The notes beneath the pieces were generated by a model that ran no database searches, was not told the DNA's origin, and was given only the letters and a program-made list of their open reading frames with translations. Source: a virus. Taken from it: a DNA stretch of 64,000 bases. Made by a program: the position numbers and the translations under genes. The stretch covers positions 1 through 64,000 of the IMG/VR virus record IMGVR_UViG_3300033153_013547. The stretch is one strand, 5' to 3'. The number at the start of each line of letters is the position of its first letter. The first letter of the stretch is position 1. Positions 25,740 through 33,748 of the stretch are shown here, piece by piece.

Positions 25740-27342
25740 ATGCCCCTCCCCTGGTTTTGCCATTTTCTGCCAAAAATTCTTCTGTTAGGCATCTGCAGAA
25801 AACATTTTTTCCATTGATTGATACAGGCCATGCATTATAATCACATCCTACACATAGATCAGGCATCCATGCTTTTCCAAAGCATGGTGGGACATCTTCA
25901 GACAATTCAGGGAAAAATGCAAACTCAGGATCAATTACTCTGGCAAATTCAAGTGTTTCTGGACAACATCCTGAGTTATTGATCATAACGAGTGTGAAAA
26001 AGAGACCAAGTGCTGATGCAGGATTAGTTGAAGCATACAAATCATAGATTTCCTCAGGATTTCCTCCTGCCATGCAGAAAGGACGTATAGTTCCCACACC
26101 ATCCTTTACATCTTTCTGTCTAGCTGTTAATATTAAATCACAGAATGTACTAACTTCTTTTCTTGTAAGACTATCAGAAAATGCTTGCATTAGCAAATTT
26201 ATTGTCTCATCTTTGGTGTCTGCACACAATTTACGTACAGCAGAACAAATATTGAATATGTTTATTAATCTGCCATGCTTGCTGTGTAAATTAGTCTGTG
26301 AAATAGTTTCACAGACTTTTGCAACTTGACTTGCTCTTGTATCATTTATTTCAAGCAAATTCATGGTGTCTAGCCACAATTGTCCTGCTGATCCCATACC
26401 TATCTTCAATTGTATATTGGCAGACTGAACTGATGTTCTTTCTGCATAGAATTTTTCAATATTCAAAACCCCATCTTTATACAAAGAATCCTGTATATCT
26501 GATAGTTTTAGTGATCTACCATGAAAACTATCTGCCATTTCTATAAACTGATCCTTCATAGACTTATCTACGGGAGGATTTACCTCAGAAAACTCATTGA
26601 TATACAATACATGGGTATCCAAATAGTTTTCGTATAGCAATTCTTCTTTTGTACGTTTATGAAGGTTCTGTGGTAGACGAATTATACATAATCCATCACC
26701 ATCAAAATCACAAGCCAAGCCATTATTAATTGCAGGATGGATCTTAATACATCTTCCTTCCACTGGAATCATCCTGCAACCTATGATGCTGTCCCTATGC
26801 AAGACTGGATTCCTCAATAGGAGACCTATATCCCCCTCTTTAGCATCAATCTTTTTCATCAGTCCTATAGGAACACCAACTTCAGATTTCTCAGGATCAA
26901 GATCTAATGAAGTGGCAGCTATAGCTCTTCCACTAAATGGCATTCTTAGCCCCATAATATATCTGGCAAATATACCAGATTTTCCTACAATTGCTTCTGT
27001 TAATTTCTTTTGTAATCTAGTAACTGCTCTTTGCATAGAGTCACTGGTAAAATTCTTGTAAACAATAAGTTTTACAATCCCATCATAAGCTGCTGTCACA
27101 CCATTTATTATGTAATACAATCCTGTAATATCCACTGTACTTGGTCTAAGGTGTATAGGTATGACATATATTCTATCTACCACTGATCCAAAAAATCTGC
27201 AGAATATTTGATGATCATCACTATCCTTAGGCAACATAATATAACGACCCTTAGTAAATAAATCCGGGTCCATTACTGTACCAGTCGGATCGTACTCATG
27301 AAATGGAACAATAGATGAATAACCGCCAACTAATTCACGCAT
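25723..27342 (-). CDS. RNA polymerase beta' subunit, N-terminal catalytic part, divergent
   Basis: The 539-residue protein has GLRMPFSGRAIAAT (131-144, cf. GKRVDYSGRSVI), RNPVLHRDSI (177-186, cf. RAPTLHR), VEGRCIKIHPAINNG (194-208) and CDFDGDG (211-217), which keeps the three catalytic Mg-binding aspartates. Zinc-like cysteines lie near the C-terminus (CVGCDYNAW...VFCRC). The bacterial trigger-loop half is absent, so another gene outside the window should supply it. The ATG at 27342 has AGAAGG upstream and overlaps the preceding gene by 8 bases. Confidence 0.93.
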   Translation of the reverse strand: MRELVGGYSSIVPFHEYDPTGTVMDPDLFTKGRYIMLPKDSDDHQIFCRFFGSVVDRIYVIPIHLRPSTVDITGLYYIINGVTAAYDGIVKLIVYKNFTSDSMQRAVTRLQKKLTEAIVGKSGIFARYIMGLRMPFSGRAIAATSLDLDPEKSEVGVPIGLMKKIDAKEGDIGLLLRNPVLHRDSIIGCRMIPVEGRCIKIHPAINNGLACDFDGDGLCIIRLPQNLHKRTKEELLYENYLDTHVLYINEFSEVNPPVDKSMKDQFIEMADSFHGRSLKLSDIQDSLYKDGVLNIEKFYAERTSVQSANIQLKIGMGSAGQLWLDTMNLLEINDTRASQVAKVCETISQTNLHSKHGRLINIFNICSAVRKLCADTKDETINLLMQAFSDSLTRKEVSTFCDLILTARQKDVKDGVGTIRPFCMAGGNPEEIYDLYASTNPASALGLFFTLVMINNSGCCPETLEFARVIDPEFAFFPELSEDVPPCFGKAWMPDLCVGCDYNAWPVSINGKNVFCRCLTEEFLAENGKTRGGAYEYKT

Positions 27343-28060
27343 TATTACCTTCTTTACCAAAAATAACATGAAGATATTCACATGGCACAATAATGTTTGT
27401 ATCTTTCATGTTTCGTCTAGTAATATGTTCACCAGCACCAGACAAATCAATTTGATTATGTGTCTTCACAATATAGGCACTCTTATCACCAAGGTGTGCT
27501 GTAGCCTTGATTTCGGGCGTAACCCCCTCATGAACGATCAATCTCTTCATTTCTTTTCTGATAGACTCGTATATCCTCGTCCAGGAGACAAAGCCCGAAT
27601 ACTCAAATTTATTGTTCACCTCAAATACATAAAACCTCTCCTGTCCTGTGTCTAGCCAATAAGCATCCCTATGTAGCCATGTTAGCCTTTCTCCTGTTAA
27701 ATGCCCCCTAGCATTTATAATAGAACCAGTTGGCCATAATTTGCCACTGTTACTAATTACTTGTTGCACAGACAGACCACGAAAACATCCTTGCTCTACA
27801 CGCACAATGAATGATTCTAACTTGTGATCTTGTAATACTACGGGTTGTGGAATAAATGAGAATTTAGGCTTTAATCCTTCAAAATCTCTGTCTAATATAG
27901 CATACTTAAGATATGATGGTAAATAAGCATGCCTAATATGGTTGGCTAATCCACCAGGACTTACAAAAAAAGATATGAGAATATCTGTTAAATCATCCCT
28001 AACATCTGCTATACATGCTGCCTTACCATAACCTTGGTATGCTTTTACTAAAACTTCCAT
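27335..28060 (-). CDS. hypothetical protein at head of RNA polymerase gene run, 241 aa
   Basis: A soluble protein of unknown family, overlapping the beta' gene by 8 bases. Because it is cotranscribed with beta' and beta it may be an extra, highly divergent polymerase subunit or factor, as in jumbo-phage polymerases that need a fifth subunit; nothing in the sequence proves that. GGAGACAAGT precedes the ATG at 28060. Confidence 0.75.
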   Translation of the reverse strand: MEVLVKAYQGYGKAACIADVRDDLTDILISFFVSPGGLANHIRHAYLPSYLKYAILDRDFEGLKPKFSFIPQPVVLQDHKLESFIVRVEQGCFRGLSVQQVISNSGKLWPTGSIINARGHLTGERLTWLHRDAYWLDTGQERFYVFEVNNKFEYSGFVSWTRIYESIRKEMKRLIVHEGVTPEIKATAHLGDKSAYIVKTHNQIDLSGAGEHITRRNMKDTNIIVPCEYLHVIFGKEGNNA

Positions 28061-28086
28061 ACTTGTCTCCAATGGTTATGCAATAA

Positions 28087-28133
28087 AATAGCTCTGATCA
28101 TACCATTTACACAATGGTACAATCAGAGCTATT
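28087..28133 (-). terminator. long hairpin between gene at 28150 and RNA polymerase run
   Basis: AATAGCTCTGAT (28087-28098) pairs perfectly with ATCAGAGCTATT (28122-28133), and TACCATT/AATGGTA forms an inner stem. On the minus strand the hairpin is followed by TTTATTGC, a weak U-tract. It lies 17 bases after the upstream stop and 27 bases before the next start, so it may act as a terminator or an attenuator. Confidence 0.6.
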
Positions 28134-28149
28134 ATTCAATTTGTGAATT

Positions 28150-28695
28150 CTATTTGATAAAGCTGGACAAGTCAATCTCTTTATCCACAGCAGCAGACCG
28201 ACCAAGCTGTTTTGTAGCAAGCCTAATGGCCTGGAAAAGATTTTCAGTCATTTCAGGATCAACTGACTTATCTTTACTACGATGAACTCGAAGAGAAGGC
28301 AGATGTAACTTGGCACCACTAAGATCAATCACTAATGGCTTTCTCCTTAACGAACCGTCCCTGTGCATTCTTGTATGCACACGGATACCCGCAGATGGCG
28401 TGATATAATAATCATCACCAAGCTTGATCTCAAAAACTGTTACTTCTGGCACAATAGTGCAGTCAAAATTTGATGCGCCAATCTCAGTAACAAATTTACC
28501 TGCTTCAAACTGTGCACGGATCCTATCAAGCTGAGAATCCTCAAGACTAGTTAGTGCCGTAACCATTGTTTGGACAATTCGGTTTGTAAGCTCGCTAACA
28601 GGCCTCATTCCAGTAGATTTCACTGCTTCAGCAGATATCACAGTGGAACCTGGTTTATCGACAAGATCAACATTTTCATCAATTCTTTCACTCAT
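28150..28695 (-). CDS. hypothetical protein, 181 aa
   Basis: A helical N-terminal half (residues 30-65) is followed by a beta-rich part (FDCTIVPEVTVFEIKLGDDY, YITPSAGIRVHTRMHRDG). The GAGGAGG site upstream of the ATG at 28695 sets the start, although the frame is open for 45 more codons. It stands alone between a long untranslated leader and a hairpin, so it is probably well expressed and separately controlled. No family is recognised. Confidence 0.8.
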   Translation of the reverse strand: MSERIDENVDLVDKPGSTVISAEAVKSTGMRPVSELTNRIVQTMVTALTSLEDSQLDRIRAQFEAGKFVTEIGASNFDCTIVPEVTVFEIKLGDDYYITPSAGIRVHTRMHRDGSLRRKPLVIDLSGAKLHLPSLRVHRSKDKSVDPEMTENLFQAIRLATKQLGRSAAVDKEIDLSSFIK

Positions 28696-28882
28696 AATGT
28701 CCTCCTCTAAACAACAAAGTATGTAATCGTCGAGCACTACGATACATCGGTGTAAACGATACTCTAAGCGTTTACATATCATACAATACAATATTACACA
28801 ACACAACACAGCATAAACCCCCCCCCACACTCCCTAACCCCCCTTTGGGGTTTTCGTCTTACGAAAATAGTGAAATTGTTGC
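28696..28882 (-). promoter_or_regulatory. 187-base non-coding leader with inverted repeats and a C9 run
   Basis: This stretch lacks a supported gene. It holds GTAAACG/CGTTTAC (28752-28758 and 28769-28775), ATCGT/ACGAT (28726-28730 and 28739-28743), a run of nine C (28818-28826 region) and an AT-rich TGTATTGTATGATAT stretch on the minus strand that could be a promoter. The paired repeats look like operator or leader structure for the gene at 28150-28695. Confidence 0.5.
28840..28867 (-). terminator. two small hairpins after gene 28883
   Basis: TTTTCGT (28851-28857) and ACGAAAA (28861-28867) form one stem, and CCCC-TTT-GGGG (28840-28850) forms a second immediately next to it. Both lie just past the stop of the 28883 gene on the minus strand and probably end its transcript. 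Confidence 0.5.
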
Positions 28883-29368
28883 TTACACAGGTTTCTCAAA
28901 CACCGTGTGAGTTACGATTTCACCTGTTGCTTCATCAATATAGGAAAAGGAAGAACTAAGAAATTTTAATCCTTTTACTGGGGGTGCTTTTATGCAATAA
29001 GGCATGCACTTAGTTTCCCAAGATTCTAATCCAGATGAATCTAGGAATTTTGGAAGTCGCTTAAGATAGCCATTTTTCTCCATAATAGTATGCTTATAAG
29101 CAGCCTTTTCTGCATACCACCAGTGATCTGCAGGCCCAACCGTGTAAAATGCTTTTTGGCTCTCACCATCATAACCAAGAAACATAGTTTCATTCTCAAA
29201 TTCTAATATCCACACAGGCATTCCTACTGACCAGGGAAATGCTGTTACACTTATGCTTTCTAGTGTTTTAGAACTAATCATGTTAGATTCATAATCATAT
29301 GAATATCGTGGCCCCCTAAGTCGTTGCCTTCTTGTTGTCTTACGAATAGTAGATTTCTTTTTCCTCAT
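28883..29368 (-). CDS. hypothetical protein with basic N-terminus, 161 aa
   Basis: A very basic start (RKKKSTIRKTTRRQRLRGPR) suggests nucleic-acid or ribosome binding. The rest is beta-rich with WSVGMPVWILEFENETMFLG. AAGGGGC precedes the ATG at 29368. No known family. Confidence 0.75.
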   Translation of the reverse strand: MRKKKSTIRKTTRRQRLRGPRYSYDYESNMISSKTLESISVTAFPWSVGMPVWILEFENETMFLGYDGESQKAFYTVGPADHWWYAEKAAYKHTIMEKNGYLKRLPKFLDSSGLESWETKCMPYCIKAPPVKGLKFLSSSFSYIDEATGEIVTHTVFEKPV

Positions 29369-29409
29369 AATAATAGCCCCTTGATTCTTAACCATGAATG
29401 ATAGATGTT

Positions 29410-29712
29410 TTAGTCTACATAGTGATTTTTGTCCTTTTTACGTTTTGCAATCATTTTGTTCAATCTAACTAACTTTAGTGTATCTTCATCTCTAGTTATT
29501 ATGCCATAGAAGGTTCTAAGTCTGTTCCTAACTATGTAAAACCACCTGATCATGGTGCATAATATTCTGTCATACAGATTATTATACATAACAACTGGTG
29601 ACTCTTTAGTTGTCTCTCGTTCTACAAAAAAAGTATCAGAATTTACTGGCAGGATTCTTATTACTTCATCATCATCTATGTTCACATCAATTTGATTTTT
29701 TTCCTCATTCAT
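29410..29712 (-). CDS. hypothetical protein, 100 aa
   Basis: An acidic N-terminus and a strongly basic C-terminal half with aromatic residues (RILCTMIRWFYIVRNRLRTF), possibly an amphipathic or membrane-surface helix. No family is recognised. Confidence 0.65.
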   Translation of the reverse strand: MNEEKNQIDVNIDDDEVIRILPVNSDTFFVERETTKESPVVMYNNLYDRILCTMIRWFYIVRNRLRTFYGIITRDEDTLKLVRLNKMIAKRKKDKNHYVD

Positions 29713-29721
29713 GTTACCACC

Positions 29722-29820
29722 TCAGAGGTAATCTATTTCATCTATTATATCTTCAAAATTATCTTTTAACTCTACTTCCTGATCATCAGAAGAATTGTTA
29801 AAGATCAATATTTGGGACAT
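29722..29820 (-). CDS. small acidic protein, 32 aa
   Basis: An ATG-initiated frame fills the gap between two genes and encodes a very acidic peptide (DDQEVELKDNFEDIIDEIDY). No ribosome binding site is obvious, so support is modest. Confidence 0.4.
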   Translation of the reverse strand: MSQILIFNNSSDDQEVELKDNFEDIIDEIDYL

Positions 29821-29839
29821 AACAGAAAAACTTGTGATA

Positions 29840-30547
29840 CTAATCATTAGTATCAATATCAGTAATATTGTGTTCAACATTATTTATTGACCTCCTAGTC
29901 ATGTTATGCATAAGTCTATCTAAACCAATGGATACTTCAAATAATATACCATGTTTCCAATCATGTCTAATACTACAACTTGCTATTTCTATTCCATCAA
30001 TTTCCCAGTCTATAGTTTTACTACTATAATGAGGAATATTATCCAAAATTACTGAAGAACCACCAAATCTACTACATAGTTGATCAAGAGCAAGGTTGAG
30101 ATAATCTGTCATAGTACCATCAGCAGTAAATAATTGATATTCTTGCTGCCAAAACTCAAGCAAACGTAATTTACTTGCTTTCATGCCTCCATGTGTTTCT
30201 TGTCTAAATGATTTTCCTACTTGCCACACACAGAAAGGTAATACTTTTTTCAACTGAGCTTCCTGAGGAAACATATCATGCAGGACATCTATAGATCCAC
30301 TTGTAGTTTCTGGCCTTAGAGCAAAATCTTTGGTTTTGTGTGGAAACAATCCTGAAGCCATATGACCTGCCCACATGTCTTGAGGAGTAAGAATAGGAGT
30401 TTCTACTCGTAAATATCTGATAGCAGGATTTAGTGACCATGCCTTGATAATTTGTTGATGACAAATTTGAATAAGTGTTTCCCTTTCAACTATCTCATTT
30501 TCTGTCCAATACACTAATGCTTTGTTGTAAATACTTTTCAAGATCAT
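29840..30547 (-). CDS. glycyl-tRNA synthetase-like catalytic core
   Basis: Class II aminoacyl-tRNA synthetase fold of only 235 residues. It has ALRPETTSGS (residues 76-85, cf. LRPETAQG of GlyRS), motif 2 KSFRQETHGGMKASKLRLLE (112-131), EIDGIEIASCSIRHDW (182-197) and motif 3 FEVSIGLDRL (203-212, Arg211). There is no anticodon-binding domain and motif 1 is weak. This suggests either a paralogue that activates glycine or another amino acid without reading an anticodon, or an enzyme that acts on a protein or short RNA; both are inference. The neighbouring genes include an RNA ligase. Confidence 0.85.
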   Translation of the reverse strand: MILKSIYNKALVYWTENEIVERETLIQICHQQIIKAWSLNPAIRYLRVETPILTPQDMWAGHMASGLFPHKTKDFALRPETTSGSIDVLHDMFPQEAQLKKVLPFCVWQVGKSFRQETHGGMKASKLRLLEFWQQEYQLFTADGTMTDYLNLALDQLCSRFGGSSVILDNIPHYSSKTIDWEIDGIEIASCSIRHDWKHGILFEVSIGLDRLMHNMTRRSINNVEHNITDIDTND

Positions 30548-30571
30548 CCTCCAGAAAGATTGCTAAATCAC

Positions 30572-30901
30572 TCAGTCCTTTCTTGCATTTATGAATTGAC
30601 AAAGTGTACGACCTTCTTCCATCCTTTTATGTGCCATATCCCTAATCATATCCAAAATGATTGGTTCAAGATCAGCAAGAGGTAGGTACTGGTCTTCGTA
30701 ACATTTGTTCAAACTCGTGAGATTTACCCAATAGGGATTTTGTTTATTATGACGTTCTAACTTTTGAAGAAGAATATCTATTTCTGTATCATTGCTCTCG
30801 TTGACATCATATCCAACGGAAATAACAAGCCTCATTGCTTCTGCCACACCAACGATACTCTCCCAAAAATATTCATCGCCATCCCAGTCAAAACTCACCA
30901 T
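30572..30901 (-). CDS. tandem paralogue pair member 2, 109 aa
   Basis: Related to the next upstream gene (30911-31240): both begin with a W-x-x-x-GD-EY-type block, share A..M.LVI.V.Y in the first third and end with a helical segment plus an N-rich tail. The first residues are FDWDGDEYFWESIVGVAEAM. The function is unknown. Confidence 0.75.
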   Translation of the reverse strand: MVSFDWDGDEYFWESIVGVAEAMRLVISVGYDVNESNDTEIDILLQKLERHNKQNPYWVNLTSLNKCYEDQYLPLADLEPIILDMIRDMAHKRMEEGRTLCQFINARKD

Positions 30902-30910
30902 ATTTATGCC

Positions 30911-31240
30911 TCAATTTTCGTGCGAATTCAAAACTTGGCAGGCATGTCGCCCAAAGTCCTTTATAATGTTTACTATTTCTCTAGCTTCACTCAAGCAATA
31001 AGAAGTAAGGCTATCTAAGGGTAGGTGTCCTCCATAGAATTTGCCTCTTGTTGCAATATCTTTCCAATAACCTGAATAAGACAGGCATTGGAAAATAATT
31101 TGCACCAAGGTCTCAGGTCCATCATAATCTTGATAGGTAACAACAACAATCAGTGCCATCCTTTCAGCAGCAAAAATTGTAGACTGATATTCATTGTCAC
31201 CTGTTTTTTCCCACTCCAATTGATTAGACTTCTTCACCAT
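30911..31240 (-). CDS. tandem paralogue pair member 1, 109 aa
   Basis: Paralogue of 30572-30901. The ATG at 31240 lies inside the last codons of the RNA ligase gene, so the two are probably coupled. It carries ERMALIVVVTYQDYDGPETL and CLSEAREIVNIIKDFGRHAC. No family is recognised. Confidence 0.75.
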   Translation of the reverse strand: MVKKSNQLEWEKTGDNEYQSTIFAAERMALIVVVTYQDYDGPETLVQIIFQCLSYSGYWKDIATRGKFYGGHLPLDSLTSYCLSEAREIVNIIKDFGRHACQVLNSHEN

Positions 31241-32372
31241 AAAAGACTTTCCTTCTGTCTTTCTCTTCTTGAAACTCAAGAACAATATCTATAAGATCAT
31301 TGGTCTCAATTAGACCTATGACATGTTTAATTTTACATGCTCTTATCCATTCATAAGCAGATGATATTTGTTCCTTACGCAAACAAAACAAAGCACCAGA
31401 ATAGGGGTAATTCATTGCCTCAAAAGCAAATTCCTTATCTTCTTTTATCATTTCAATAGAATGATAAGTTTCTTCTATATCTGCTACTAAATCTGCTATT
31501 CTTTGTCTTACAAGATCAAAGGCTACTGCCAATCCAGGAAAAAACAAGGCAAGATCATCACTATTTCCCTTGATCACTAAATCTATGATATCTTTTAAGG
31601 ACAAATTGTTCTTAATCCTTGTACCTCTTATGTAGCTTAGTGTTTTGAATTTCAGCCTGTTGAAGTTTTTATCTACAGCAACAAATCCTTCTGCCTGAGT
31701 TCCCATGATATTTTCACAGGCTGTTATTACACCTTCAGTAGTTCTAATATTCTTGTGTAATTTGACACATTCCCAACCAAATGTATTGGCAGCAGTATCA
31801 GGTAATTGTTCTAAATAAGGGTAGCCATGAGACATTTTTCTCACCCCATGAAGAACTATACGTGATCCTTTGTGCCTTACAAGCACTATATTAGCTGGAG
31901 TCATCAATTCAAACATGTAAGTAAATCCAGGCACAGGTAGTTTGTAACCAAGAGTTTTCCATGTTTCCCAGAACAATTCTTCAAAAGTTATTTCCCAACC
32001 TAAAACTCTTCCTCGTGCATCAGCCATACCTAAAGTGCTAACATTCCATTGATCATTGTAATACCACAAGCAAACCATTGATCCATCTACTTTTTCATAG
32101 ATGGAAACATTATTCCAGTCTAGTGCAACAGCATTAGGTTCCCCATAATTGAAGAATTTTCTGTAAGGAAAACAAACAGGCAACCAATCATTGTCTGCAT
32201 CTAACACTATACCTCTGGCATCTTGAACTACAGGATTTTCCATTGGGGAGTGAAGCGTATGATATTTAAACAAATACAGATTAGGAAATATAGAGTGTAT
32301 ATTATGCATTATTCCTAACTCATCAAGTTTATCTAAACCATGATGTCTAATAAAATTGACTATTTCTATCAT
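31224..32372 (-). CDS. T4 Rnl1-type RNA ligase
   Basis: The 382-residue enzyme joins or repairs cut RNA ends, for example tRNAs cleaved by host anticodon nucleases. The nucleotidyltransferase motifs are ARGIVLDADNDWLPVCFPYR (52-71), motif I YEKVDGSM (92-99, nucleophile Lys94), FELMTPANIVL, motif IV EGFVAVD and motif V RLKFKT. The order and spacing match the Rnl1 family (RNA_lig_T4_1). Its stop overlaps the following gene by 17 bases. No separate polynucleotide kinase gene is visible in the window. Confidence 0.93.
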   Translation of the reverse strand: MIEIVNFIRHHGLDKLDELGIMHNIHSIFPNLYLFKYHTLHSPMENPVVQDARGIVLDADNDWLPVCFPYRKFFNYGEPNAVALDWNNVSIYEKVDGSMVCLWYYNDQWNVSTLGMADARGRVLGWEITFEELFWETWKTLGYKLPVPGFTYMFELMTPANIVLVRHKGSRIVLHGVRKMSHGYPYLEQLPDTAANTFGWECVKLHKNIRTTEGVITACENIMGTQAEGFVAVDKNFNRLKFKTLSYIRGTRIKNNLSLKDIIDLVIKGNSDDLALFFPGLAVAFDLVRQRIADLVADIEETYHSIEMIKEDKEFAFEAMNYPYSGALFCLRKEQISSAYEWIRACKIKHVIGLIETNDLIDIVLEFQEEKDRRKVFYGEEV

Positions 32373-32905
32373 TTCTTTGTCTTTTTCTCATCATCATTCT
32401 TCTTCTTCTTAGTCCTTTTAGTCTTTTTAGTCTTTTTCTTAGACTTAGGTTTCTCTTCAGATTCTGGTTCGTTAGGCTTAGAAGGAATGATGCCCTTTTT
32501 CGTAAGTTTAGACTTGAAATTCAGCATATCTTCTTCTGCTTGTTTCATACTATATTCAGAATAATCCATTAGATTATTATCAGAATTAGCATTTCTAGAA
32601 ACACCAAATTTTCCTTTGGATCTATCTTGCAAACTTGATTTTTCAAGTGGAACACAAATTAGTGCTAGAAATCCTATGGACAGAGAAAACAAATGATCAC
32701 TAAGTTCTTCAATTACCATATAATAATCTGTCCCATCATGCTGGTCCAGTAATTGCTGTGCTAATTCTCCTGCTAGTTTAAGTCTAACAAGTATATCTTC
32801 TGCTACTTCCATTTTTTTGTGTTTATCAAGCTGCGTGATTTTTGCATACATATCTCGTATGTATTGTTCGACAATGTCTAATAGTCTGTTTTGATTTTCG
32901 TTCAT
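32369..32905 (-). CDS. hypothetical protein with lysine-rich tail, 178 aa
   Basis: A helical domain (residues 1-130) is followed by a highly basic low-complexity tail rich in K, T and R. The tail suggests electrostatic binding to nucleic acid. The gene overlaps the RNA ligase start by four bases (ATGA), so coordinated synthesis is likely. No family is recognised. Confidence 0.75.
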   Translation of the reverse strand: MNENQNRLLDIVEQYIRDMYAKITQLDKHKKMEVAEDILVRLKLAGELAQQLLDQHDGTDYYMVIEELSDHLFSLSIGFLALICVPLEKSSLQDRSKGKFGVSRNANSDNNLMDYSEYSMKQAEEDMLNFKSKLTKKGIIPSKPNEPESEEKPKSKKKTKKTKRTKKKKNDDEKKTKK

Positions 32906-32915
32906 AGTATCCCTC

Positions 32916-33626
32916 TCAAACTACTAATTCTAATATTTTAGACACAGCAAGACTGCCAATATCAAACTGAGCATTAAATATTTGTATTGCATCTATGTCT
33001 ATTGTGTCATTTGTTTTAGTTGTATTGTCAAGTGATACATAGAGATCTGTAACATGTATCTTAGCCAATCTGGCTATCAATAACTTTATGATATGTGGAG
33101 TAATTCTTTCACCTGTCAATTGGCTTACATAGTTAGATATTATCAATAGTTTTGTTTCCTCTAAAACTATTGGCAACACTGCATCAAACAATACCAATGC
33201 CATATCATGTATTTGTCCTGCTAACATCTTGAAGATTGATCTTATCTTCATATGATCAGGCAGCTGTTTCCATGTATGTGAGTCATATTCTATAACAGCT
33301 TTTAGTAGAAGTGTACGTAAAGGCACTCCATTATGTCCAAATATCACTTTGGCTGGCATCCATTCATCCCATTTATCACATGTAGAGATGATAACATTTG
33401 CATCAATCTTTCCACTTTTTGTGCCAAAATCCATTCCAAAAATGTTTGTGGGCACATTTAGATGCATCATATGTGCTTCTATATTATCTTTTGAAAACAA
33501 ATTCTTTTCACTCATCAGTGAAAGCAAATAATATATGTAACTTATTATTTGTTTTGCTGTGAGACTAACTATCATAGTTATGCCAAATGATACTAAGATC
33601 ATTGCTATCCAAATTGTCTCTGTCAT
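32916..33626 (-). CDS. N-terminally membrane-anchored hypothetical protein, 236 aa
   Basis: Residues 1-25 form a hydrophobic segment (MTETIWIAMILVSFGITMIV) and the remainder is a helical soluble domain. It starts in an ATGA overlap with the small gene upstream. No catalytic motif is seen. Confidence 0.75.
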   Translation of the reverse strand: MTETIWIAMILVSFGITMIVSLTAKQIISYIYYLLSLMSEKNLFSKDNIEAHMMHLNVPTNIFGMDFGTKSGKIDANVIISTCDKWDEWMPAKVIFGHNGVPLRTLLLKAVIEYDSHTWKQLPDHMKIRSIFKMLAGQIHDMALVLFDAVLPIVLEETKLLIISNYVSQLTGERITPHIIKLLIARLAKIHVTDLYVSLDNTTKTNDTIDIDAIQIFNAQFDIGSLAVSKILELVV

Positions 33627-33748
33627 TTTACATCCTTGTTTTTAGGTTTGGCAACCAAAATATCAGACAATATGTCTTTTTCTATAGTAGCAGTTATAGA
33701 TTGTGTAACTACAGAATTGTCTAACTCATTGATCAATATTTCTTTCAT
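33623..33748 (-). CDS. small protein coupled to both neighbours, 41 aa
   Basis: The frame overlaps the end of the proteasome-like gene by 23 bases and the start of the 236-residue gene by four bases (ATGA). It encodes a helical peptide (EILINELDNSVVTQSITATI). It probably serves translational coupling or is a small partner. Confidence 0.55.
   Translation of the reverse strand: MKEILINELDNSVVTQSITATIEKDILSDILVAKPKNKDVK

Noticed and set aside
28087-28133. Riboswitch before the polymerase run
   Set aside because: It is a simple two-part hairpin without conserved loops or known ligand-binding motifs; terminator/attenuator is the plainer reading.
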